64,000 nt of DNA from JBBROS01 sp038229135 (GTDB taxonomy: Bacteria > Pseudomonadota > Alphaproteobacteria > Acetobacterales > Acetobacteraceae), in the NCBI GenBank assembly GCA_038229135.1, contig JBBROS010000014.1, positions 23,925 through 87,924 on the forward strand, written 5' to 3'. This document shows positions 58,711 through 64,000 of this stretch, piece after piece (the stretch's first letter is position 1; each line of letters begins with the position of its first letter). Position numbers and translations under genes: made by a program. The notes under the pieces are model-generated. The model was not told the origin of the DNA. It ran no database searches and was given only the letters and a program-made list of their open reading frames with translations.

Positions 58711-59670
58711 ATGAGCGAGTGGGATCCGGAGATGCAGGCCTTTCAGGAGGCCTACCTGGCGGCGGCGGCCGGGCTGCCGCCGATCGTGCTGCGGCGGCCA
58801 TTCGACCCGCAGCGGGCGGTGAACGATGCGCTGGCCCTGCATCTGGCGGACACCGGACCGGAGATGGCGGAGACGTCGGAGCGGTGGGTGTTCGGCCGAG
58901 GGCGGCGGATCTTGTGCCGGGTCCACAAGCCGTCGCTGGAGCCCGGGTTGCCGGTGCTGGTCTACTTGCATGGCGGCGGGTGGGTGTGGTCCTCGATCGA
59001 CACGCATGATGCGCTGGCGCGTCATTATGCAGCCTCGGGGCAGTGTGCGGTGGTGAGCGTGGATTATGCGCTGTCGCCCGAGGCGGTGTTCCCGCAGGCG
59101 CTCGAGGAGTGCGCGGCGGTGGTGCGTTGGCTGGGGGCGCATGCGGCCGAGTGGGGGCTCGACCCGGCGCGGATGGTCGTCGGCGGGGATAGCGCGGGGG
59201 GCAACCTGGCGCTGGGGACGGCGCTGATGCTCCGGGATGCCCAGGGTGCGAGCGGAGGGCCGCAGCTCGCCGGGGTGCTGGCGCTGTATCCGGTGTGCGA
59301 TGCGCGGATGGACACGGAGAGCTACCGGCGCTTCGGGCCGGGAGGCCACTTCCTCACTTCGGAGAAGATGGCGTTCTACTGGGACAGCTACGCGCCGGAC
59401 GAGGCGACGCGGCTGCATCCGATGGCGAGCCCGGGGTTGGCCGATTTGCGCGGGCTGCCGCCCGTGTTCGTGCAGGTAGCCCAGCTGGACGTGCTGCGGG
59501 ACGAGGGGGTGGCGCTGGCGGACAGGCTTGGCGAAGCGGGAGTGGATGTGGTGTTCGAGGAGGTGCCGGGGGTGATCCACGGCTTCCTGCGAGCGAGCGG
59601 GCACGTCGCGCGGGCGCGGGAGGCGATTGCGAGCGGGGGCGCGTGGTTGCGGGCTGCTTTTCGGTCCTGA
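58711..59670 (+). CDS. Alpha/beta hydrolase (hormone-sensitive lipase family)
   Basis: A 319-residue esterase. The oxyanion-hole motif is YLHGGGWVW near residue 87, the nucleophile Ser161 lies in VVGGDSAGGNLALG, and the acid and His lie in the C-terminal part (AQLDVLRDEG and GVIHGFLRA). This is the family-IV/HSL type, acting on short-chain esters. I chose ATG 58711, which has GAGGAGAGG just upstream; ATG 58693 is an alternative. Its link to the amino-acid transporter is not clear because a repeat separates them. Confidence 0.9.
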   Translation: MSEWDPEMQAFQEAYLAAAAGLPPIVLRRPFDPQRAVNDALALHLADTGPEMAETSERWVFGRGRRILCRVHKPSLEPGLPVLVYLHGGGWVWSSIDTHDALARHYAASGQCAVVSVDYALSPEAVFPQALEECAAVVRWLGAHAAEWGLDPARMVVGGDSAGGNLALGTALMLRDAQGASGGPQLAGVLALYPVCDARMDTESYRRFGPGGHFLTSEKMAFYWDSYAPDEATRLHPMASPGLADLRGLPPVFVQVAQLDVLRDEGVALADRLGEAGVDVVFEEVPGVIHGFLRASGHVARAREAIASGGAWLRAAFRS

Positions 59671-59677
59671 TTTGGAG

Positions 59678-59734
59678 GTTGGTGGGTTCCACCCACCCTA
59701 CGGACTGGACGTAGGGTGGATGAAACCCACCAAC
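59678..59734. repeat. Imperfect palindrome of the GTAGGGTGG type
   Basis: GTTGGTGGGTT and ACCCACCCTAC on the left match GTAGGGTGG and AACCCACCAAC on the right. This resembles a short intergenic repeat that is widespread in proteobacteria. It lies just past the esterase stop. Confidence 0.75.
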
Positions 59735-59739
59735 AGCAG

Positions 59740-59770
59740 AAAGGCCCGGCGCTCTCGCAGCCGGGCCTTT
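59740..59770. terminator. Strong bidirectional hairpin terminator
   Basis: AAAGGCCCGGC (59740-59750) pairs perfectly with GCCGGGCCTTT (59760-59770) around a 9-base loop. The A/T ends give a T-run in both directions. It should end the esterase transcript from the left and the tgt-queF-small ORF transcript from the right. Confidence 0.85.
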
Positions 59771-59807
59771 CCCATGTTCGACAGCCTGCGCTGCCGGTAG
59801 CTTGGCT

Positions 59808-59879
59808 TTAGCCGCGGACGGCCGGCTTGGCGGGCGTCCAGGTCACGGCGGCAGGCTGGTGGTTCGAACGATGAGACAC
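59808..59879 (-). CDS. Possible 23-residue peptide with extended Shine-Dalgarno
   Basis: A small ORF on the minus strand starts with GTG at 59879 and ends with TAA at 59808 (peptide begins VSHRSNHQPAAVTWTPAK and ends in Gly). Its leader contains AGAAAGGAGGTGATCCAG, complementary over 18 bases to the usual 3' end of alphaproteobacterial 16S rRNA, with AGGAGG placed 7 bases before GTG. A terminator follows 38 bases after the stop. The peptide matches nothing I recognise; it lacks the Glu-Tyr pair of PqqA. It could be a genuine small gene or a regulatory leader. The rest of the 59671-60002 spacer holds the two hairpins and nothing else I can name. Confidence 0.45.
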   Translation of the reverse strand: MSHRSNHQPAAVTWTPAKPAVRG

Positions 59880-60002
59880 TGGATCACCTCCTTTCTGTAA
59901 GTTGAGAGGCAAGTGTGGGGGTGGCGGGCGACCGTGACAAGGGGTTTGTCCTCGGGGTCGAGCCCCTCACCCCAGCCTTCTCCCGGTTGGAGACGGCTGC
60001 GG

Positions 60003-60449
60003 TCAGCCTCGGCCTCGATAGGTCGGGACGCCTTGGTCGGGGAGCCAAAGGGCGGCCGGGGGTGCGCCGGTTTGCCAGAAGACGTCGATGGGGATGCCGC
60101 CGCGGGGATACCAGTAGGCGCCGATGCGGAGCCACACGGGGGTGAGGAGCTCGACGAGGCGGTTGGCGATCTGGAGGGTGCAGGCTTCGTGGAAGGCGCC
60201 GTGGTTGCGGAAGCTGCCGAGGTAGAGCTTGAGGGACTTGCTTTCGACGAGCCAATCGCCGGGCACGTAGTCGATGACAATGTGCGCGAAGTCGGGCTGG
60301 GCGGTGAGGGGGCAGAGGGAGGTGAACTCGGGGGCGGTGAAGCGCACGAGGTAGGCTTGGGCGGGCGCCGGGTTGGGCACGCGCTCGAGGAGGGCGGTGT
60401 CGGGCGAGGAGGGCAGCGGGGTTTGCTGGCCGAGCTGGGTGAGGTTCAT
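60003..60449 (-). CDS. queF: preQ1 synthase QueF
   Basis: A 148-residue NADPH-dependent nitrile reductase that converts preQ0 to preQ1 in queuosine synthesis. It is the short, single-domain form. The catalytic Cys is in FTSLCPLTAQPDFA, and the QueF motif is ESKSLKLYLGSFRNHGAFHE. The ATG at 60449 overlaps the tgt gene by 4 bases, so both queuosine genes are co-translated. The enzyme making its substrate, QueC, is encoded at 34259. Confidence 0.96.
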   Translation of the reverse strand: MNLTQLGQQTPLPSSPDTALLERVPNPAPAQAYLVRFTAPEFTSLCPLTAQPDFAHIVIDYVPGDWLVESKSLKLYLGSFRNHGAFHEACTLQIANRLVELLTPVWLRIGAYWYPRGGIPIDVFWQTGAPPAALWLPDQGVPTYRGRG

Positions 60450-61552
60450 CTGCTCCAGGCCTCGCGCACGGCGGCGATGTGGGGCTCGAGGCGGCGCTCG
60501 ATGATGGCGGTTCGGAGGTCCTGCATGACCTGTTGATAATAGGTCAGGTTGTGCTGGGTGGCGAGCATGGGGCCGAGCATCTCGTTGGCGCGGAACAGGT
60601 GGTGCAGGTAGGCGCGGCTGTGGCGGGTGCAGGCGGTGCAGGGGCAGTGCGGGTCGAGCGGGCCCGGGTCCGCGGCATGGCGGGCGTTGCGGAGGTTGAG
60701 GATGCCGGTGCGGGTGAAGGCGCGGGCGGTGCGGCCGGCGCGGGTGGGCATGACGCAGTCGAACATGTCGACGCCGCGTGCGACGGCGCCCACCAGGTCG
60801 TCCGGGGTGCCGACGCCCATGAGGTAGCGCGGTTTCTCGCCCGGCAGATGGGGGATGGTGGTGTCCAGGGTGGCGAACATCGCGTGCTGGCCTTCGCCCA
60901 CCGCGAGGCCGCCGATGGCGTAACCCTCGAAGCCGACCTGCAGCAGCCCGGCGGCCGACTCCGCGCGAAGGCCAGCGTCGATGCCGCCCTGGACGATGCC
61001 GAACTGGGCGTAGCCCGGGCGCGGCGTGAAGGCGCGGCGGCTGCGCTCGGCCCACCGTGTGGACAAGTGCATTGCGGCGCGGACCCGGTCGTCGCTCGCG
61101 GGGAGCTTCACGCACTCGTCGAGCACCATGGAGATGGTCGCGTCCAGCTGGCGCTGGATGGTGGTGGCGCTCTCGGGCGTGAGGCGGTGGGCGCTGCCAT
61201 CGAGGTGGGAGCGGAAGGTGACGCCCTGCTCGTCGAGGCTGCGGAGGCCGGCGAGCGACATGACCTGGAAACCGCCGGAATCGGTCAGGATCGGGCCGGG
61301 CCAGTCCATGAAACGATGGAGCCCGCCGAGGGCCTCGACGCGGTCCGGGCCGGGGCGGAGCATGAGGTGGTAGGTATTGCCGAGCACGATGCCGGCGCCG
61401 GTGGCGCGGACCTGGTCGGCCGTCATGGCCTTCACTGTGCCGGCGGTGCCGACGGGCATGAAGGTGGGGGTTTGGACCGGGCCGTGGGCGGTGTGGAGGG
61501 TGCCGGCCCGGGCGGGGCCGTCGGTGCCGTCCAGGGTGTGGTGGAACGTCAT
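60446..61552 (-). CDS. tgt: tRNA-guanine transglycosylase
   Basis: A 368-residue enzyme that swaps guanine-34 of GUN-anticodon tRNAs for preQ1. The active-site segment LTDSGGFQVMSLAGLR has the substrate-binding Asp. VGTPDDLVGAVARGVDMFDCVMPTRAGRT in pieces contains the nucleophilic Asp, and the zinc site is in CPCTACTRHSRAYLHHL. I chose ATG 61552, where the family begins (TFHHTLDGTDG); GTG 61567 is also in frame. It forms an operon with queF. Confidence 0.95.
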   Translation of the reverse strand: MTFHHTLDGTDGPARAGTLHTAHGPVQTPTFMPVGTAGTVKAMTADQVRATGAGIVLGNTYHLMLRPGPDRVEALGGLHRFMDWPGPILTDSGGFQVMSLAGLRSLDEQGVTFRSHLDGSAHRLTPESATTIQRQLDATISMVLDECVKLPASDDRVRAAMHLSTRWAERSRRAFTPRPGYAQFGIVQGGIDAGLRAESAAGLLQVGFEGYAIGGLAVGEGQHAMFATLDTTIPHLPGEKPRYLMGVGTPDDLVGAVARGVDMFDCVMPTRAGRTARAFTRTGILNLRNARHAADPGPLDPHCPCTACTRHSRAYLHHLFRANEMLGPMLATQHNLTYYQQVMQDLRTAIIERRLEPHIAAVREAWSR

Positions 61553-61840
61553 CGGGGAAGACGGCACGGGTCACCAAGCTCCACGCCGCTTCAGGGATGT
61601 TCGTGCGGCCGGGCGAACTGCAATGGAGTTGCGGGATACTGGCATCTGCCTGGTCGATCAAGTCGGCCAGCCCGCCATGGCGCGCCCCGGTGCCCGTGCT
61701 TGACCGCACTTGGGTCCTCGTGGTGGAGCTTTCGGCGAGAGCTGCGCGGGGCAGGTGGGGGCCGACGAATTGAAGCAGACCAATTGCCGCCAGCGCGACA
61801 TGCTGCACCGCCTCGGCCTGGCGCCTGCCAGGGCCGCGGC

Positions 61841-62743
61841 GTGAGCGGGCGTGACCTGCGCGGCTATGCCGGCGCGTGGCCGGACTTCGCCTGGCCCAAC
61901 GGCGCCCGGCTCGCCGTGTCCGTCGTGCTCAACGTGGAGGAGGGCGCCGAGGATCAGGTGGGCGACGGCGACGCCAGCAGCGAGCGCATCGGCGAAGTGT
62001 TGAGCGTCGTGCCGCCGGGCGTGCGCGACATGGGGCAGGAGCAGATCTTCGCCTACGGGATGCGCGCCGGGCTGTGGCGGATGCTGGACGCGCTGGACAC
62101 GCACGCGATGCCAGCCACGCTGTTCGTGTGCGGCCGGGTGGCAGAGCGGGTGCCGGACCTGGTGCGCACCGCCGTGGCACGCGGCCACGAGCCGGCCGTG
62201 CATGGCTGGCGCTGGCGGACCCATGCCGACTACGCGTCCCGCGCTGCGGAGGCGTTCGATCTCGATCGGTGCATCGCGGCCATCGAAGCCGCTGCCGGCG
62301 TGCGCCCCACCGGCTTCTTCTGCCGTGGGAGCGAAAGCGTCTGGACCCGAGACCTGCTTCGGGAGCGCCGGTTCCTGTATGCCTCCAACGGCCTGGACGA
62401 TGACCTGCCCTATTGGGACCGTTCCGGCCCAGGGGATCCGCTGCTGGTGGTGCCCTACGCCCTGGACACCAACGACATGAAGTTCTTCCATCCCAACGGC
62501 TTCGCGCGGTCGCGGGAGATGGTGGAGTATGTGGGCGACGCGCTCGCCACGCTGTTGGCCGAAGCACGGCAGGGCCCGCCGCGGCTGCTGAACATCGGCT
62601 ATCACCTCCGCATCAGCGGGCGTCCTGGGCGGTTCCCGGCCTTTGCGGGTGTGCTGGACCTGCTGGCGGCGCACCGGGCGGAGGTCTGGGTGGCGCGCCG
62701 GGCGGACATCGCGTGGGCGTTCCGCACGGCGGTTCAGCCATGA
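61841..62743 (+). CDS. Polysaccharide deacetylase family protein (PuuE-like)
   Basis: A 300-residue NodB-fold protein of the allantoinase/PuuE-like branch. Signature parts are WPNGARLAVSVVLNVEEGAE, FAYGMRAGLWRMLDALDTHAMPATLFVCGRVAE, GHEPAVHGWRWRTHADY, FFCRGSESVWTRDLL, LPYWDR and LLNIGYHLRISGRPGRFPAF. The start is GTG 61841, with no strong ribosome site. Most relatives act on ureides or unknown amides, not on polysaccharides. It overlaps a racemase-like gene by 4 bases. The 61553-61840 spacer shows no gene I can support. Confidence 0.85.
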   Translation: MSGRDLRGYAGAWPDFAWPNGARLAVSVVLNVEEGAEDQVGDGDASSERIGEVLSVVPPGVRDMGQEQIFAYGMRAGLWRMLDALDTHAMPATLFVCGRVAERVPDLVRTAVARGHEPAVHGWRWRTHADYASRAAEAFDLDRCIAAIEAAAGVRPTGFFCRGSESVWTRDLLRERRFLYASNGLDDDLPYWDRSGPGDPLLVVPYALDTNDMKFFHPNGFARSREMVEYVGDALATLLAEARQGPPRLLNIGYHLRISGRPGRFPAFAGVLDLLAAHRAEVWVARRADIAWAFRTAVQP

Positions 62744-63402
62744 TGCAGCTGTTGCTCGTGAACCCGAACACGAACGAGGCCACCACCGCCGCGATGCTGG
62801 CCATAGCCCGCGAGGCGGCGCCGGACGGCGTCGCCCTCGAGGGAGCGACGGCGCAGGTGGGGGCTGCGCTCATCACGGACGACCGGGCGCTGGCCGCGGC
62901 GGCCGAGGCCACGCTGGCGTTGCTGCAGCCCGGCATTGTGCAGGGCCATGCCGGGGTGATCGTCGCGGCGTTCGGCGACCCGGGGCTCGATGGGCTGCGC
63001 TGCAGCCTGGGCCTCCCGGTGACGGGCATCGCCGAGGCGGCCATGGCGGAGGCGGCTGCGCGAGGCCGCTTCGTGGTGGTCACGACGACGCCGGGCCTGG
63101 TCGATGCCATCGGCCGGACAGCCACGCGCTACGGCCATGCCGGCGTGTTCGGCGGTGTTCGGCTGACCAGCGGAGCGCCTCATGCCCTCATGCAGGACCC
63201 GGCCCGGCTCGTGGCGGCGCTGGCGGAGGCCTGCGCCGCGGCGGTGCGGGACGGCGCCGCAGCCATCGTCATCGGCGGCGGGCCGCTCGCGACGGCGGCG
63301 CGGGCGCTGCGGGGCCACGTGCCCGTGCCGCTGGTGGAGCCGGTGCCGGCCGCAGTACGGCTGGCGGTCCGGCGCGGCTACGGATTGCCGTGCGGGCCGT
63401 CG

Positions 63403-63408
<6 letters not shown>
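62740..63408 (+). CDS. Asp/Glu/hydantoin racemase family protein
   Basis: A 222-residue protein of the hydantoin/allantoin racemase fold, starting LLLVNPNTNEATTAAMLAIAREAAP. The first catalytic Cys, usually before F-x-DPG, is Ala here (VVAAFGDPGLDGLR), and the second, usually in a GCA-like motif, is Gly (VIGGGPLATAA), so a standard two-base racemase reaction is doubtful. The position after a PuuE-like gene suggests ureide metabolism. The start overlaps the previous stop. The stop codon lies in a hexanucleotide repeat. Confidence 0.82.
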
Positions 63409-63470
<62 letters not shown>

Positions 63471-63490
63471 CTGCCGGACCTACCGGCTCC

Positions 63491-64000
63491 TCAGGGCGGC
63501 GGCTCGTTCAGCCCGTAGCCGGGGTAGGGGTGCGTCGCGGCCCAGTGCTTTGCGATGGCGCTCCGCCCCGTGATCCACACGTGCTCGTGCCCGGCGATGT
63601 GGTCCAGCAGCCTCGCCAGCCCCGCGGCGCGCGCAGGGTGGCCGATCAGGCGCATGTGCAGGCCGACCGACATCATCTTGGGGGTGTCAGCCCCTTCGGC
63701 GTACAGGGTGTCGAAGCCGTCCCGCACGAAGGCGAACCAGTCGTCCGCCGTGCCGATCGCGGCCGCATACTTCCCGTCGTTGTGCGTGAGCGAGTAGGGC
63801 ACGACCAGGTGGCCGCGCCCTTCGACCGTCACCCACCAGGGCAGTTCGTCGGCGTAGCTGTCGCTGTCGTAGAGGAAGCCGCCCTCTTCCTTGACGAGGC
63901 GGCGGGTGTTCACCGAAGGGCCGTATCGGCAGTACCATCCGTCCGGGCGGTGGCCCACCGTGCGTTGCAGGGACGCCACGGCGCGGCGGATGTGCTCGCG
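63491..64000 (-). CDS. Polysaccharide deacetylase/PuuE-like allantoinase, partial
   Basis: This is the C-terminal 169 residues of a gene that enters from beyond the window end; the frame is open to base 64000. Visible parts are HRPDGWYCRYGPSVNTRRLV, GGFLYDSDSYADELPWWV, HLVVPYSLTHNDGKYAAA, MMSVGLHMRLIGHPARAAGL and HVWITGRSAIAKHW, which closely fit PuuE-type allantoinases (urate catabolism). It is convergent with the racemase-like gene and is a distant relative of the deacetylase at 61841. Confidence 0.85.
   Translation of the reverse strand, partial: REHIRRAVASLQRTVGHRPDGWYCRYGPSVNTRRLVKEEGGFLYDSDSYADELPWWVTVEGRGHLVVPYSLTHNDGKYAAAIGTADDWFAFVRDGFDTLYAEGADTPKMMSVGLHMRLIGHPARAAGLARLLDHIAGHEHVWITGRSAIAKHWAATHPYPGYGLNEPPP

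Noticed and set aside
59808..59879. pqqA-type precursor peptide
   Set aside because: Length is similar, but the conserved Glu-x3-Tyr core is missing and no pqq genes are nearby.
59880..59898. Fragment of a 16S rRNA gene on the plus strand
   Set aside because: Only 18 bases match the 16S 3' end and the flanks show no rRNA similarity; the complement functions better as a ribosome-binding site for the small ORF.
60479..61840. Plus-strand extension upstream of the first PuuE-like gene
   Set aside because: The frame is open only because it lies opposite tgt; family similarity begins near 61841.

Overview
The window is very GC-rich DNA from a chromosome, with densely packed genes, frequent ATGA/GTGA start-stop overlaps and many GTG starts. 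The gene content (PrsK/PrsR/PrsT exopolysaccharide regulators, pst operon with phoU-phoB, DppBCDF-type and glutamate/aspartate-type ABC transporters, QueC/QueF/Tgt, HrpB, PuuE-like deacetylases) fits an alphaproteobacterium. Rhodospirillales/Acetobacteraceae is my best guess, made from general resemblance and not from a search. There are no rRNA genes, phage genes, transposases or CRISPR arrays. One tRNA (Val, GAC) is present.

Layout. (1) 190-9474: a PEP-CTERM/exosortase-type exopolysaccharide locus (polyprenyl-phosphate sugar transferase, histidine kinase PrsK, sigma-54 activator PrsR, TPR protein PrsT, glycosyltransferase, MAPEG protein). The exosortase itself is not in the window. Two PEP-CTERM substrates are, at 15770-17161 and 40276-41316. 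(2) 9525-14807: an FAD oxidoreductase followed by a translationally coupled transglutaminase / circularly permuted ATP-grasp + alpha-E / transglutaminase cassette, a predicted but biochemically obscure peptide-ligating system. (3) 14899-19119: AraC regulator, convergent PEP-CTERM protein, a cytochrome b-like plus dioxygenase-like pair, and a cupin. (4) 19281-27219: a leftward run with a PIG-L deacetylase, an acyl-CoA dehydrogenase-like protein, an RND efflux pump with its adaptor, a lytic transglycosylase and N-formylglutamate amidohydrolase. (5) 27315-32914: tRNA-Val, then a PHO-box-controlled pstSCAB-phoU-phoB operon without phoR. (6) 33084-36122: DsrE-like, MoeB/ThiF-like, QueC, DedA and a degenerate LytM protein. 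(7) 36252-39858: a peptide/nickel-type ABC transporter without a binding protein. (8) 40001-42208: an islet carrying a PEP-CTERM gene and an ECF sigma factor, bracketed by two copies of the 3' end of hrpB. (9) 42100-52788: HrpB, ScsB/DsbD-like reductase plus redoxin, lipoprotein, Hsp33, MFS, cytochrome c, and a Xre/RES toxin-antitoxin pair coupled to a 2OG-Fe(II) oxygenase. (10) 52845-59670: a D-amino-acid dehydrogenase and divergent LysR regulator with a perfect palindrome between them, an amino-acid ABC transporter and an esterase. (11) 59740-61552: a tiny ORF with an extreme Shine-Dalgarno sequence, queF and tgt. (12) 61841-64000: two PuuE-like polysaccharide deacetylases around an Asp/Glu/hydantoin-racemase-like protein, probably a ureide/purine-catabolic locus.

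Five copies of a ~60-95 bp palindromic intergenic repeat (core CATCGCGAGC...GTGGCGATCCAGG and its complement) are scattered through the window, one of them inside the amino-acid transporter operon. The most interesting items are the hrpB-flanked PEP-CTERM/sigma islet, the RES toxin-antitoxin-oxygenase operon with its operator-like repeats, the small ORF at 59808-59879 whose leader is complementary to the 3' end of 16S rRNA, and the ATP-grasp/transglutaminase cassette.
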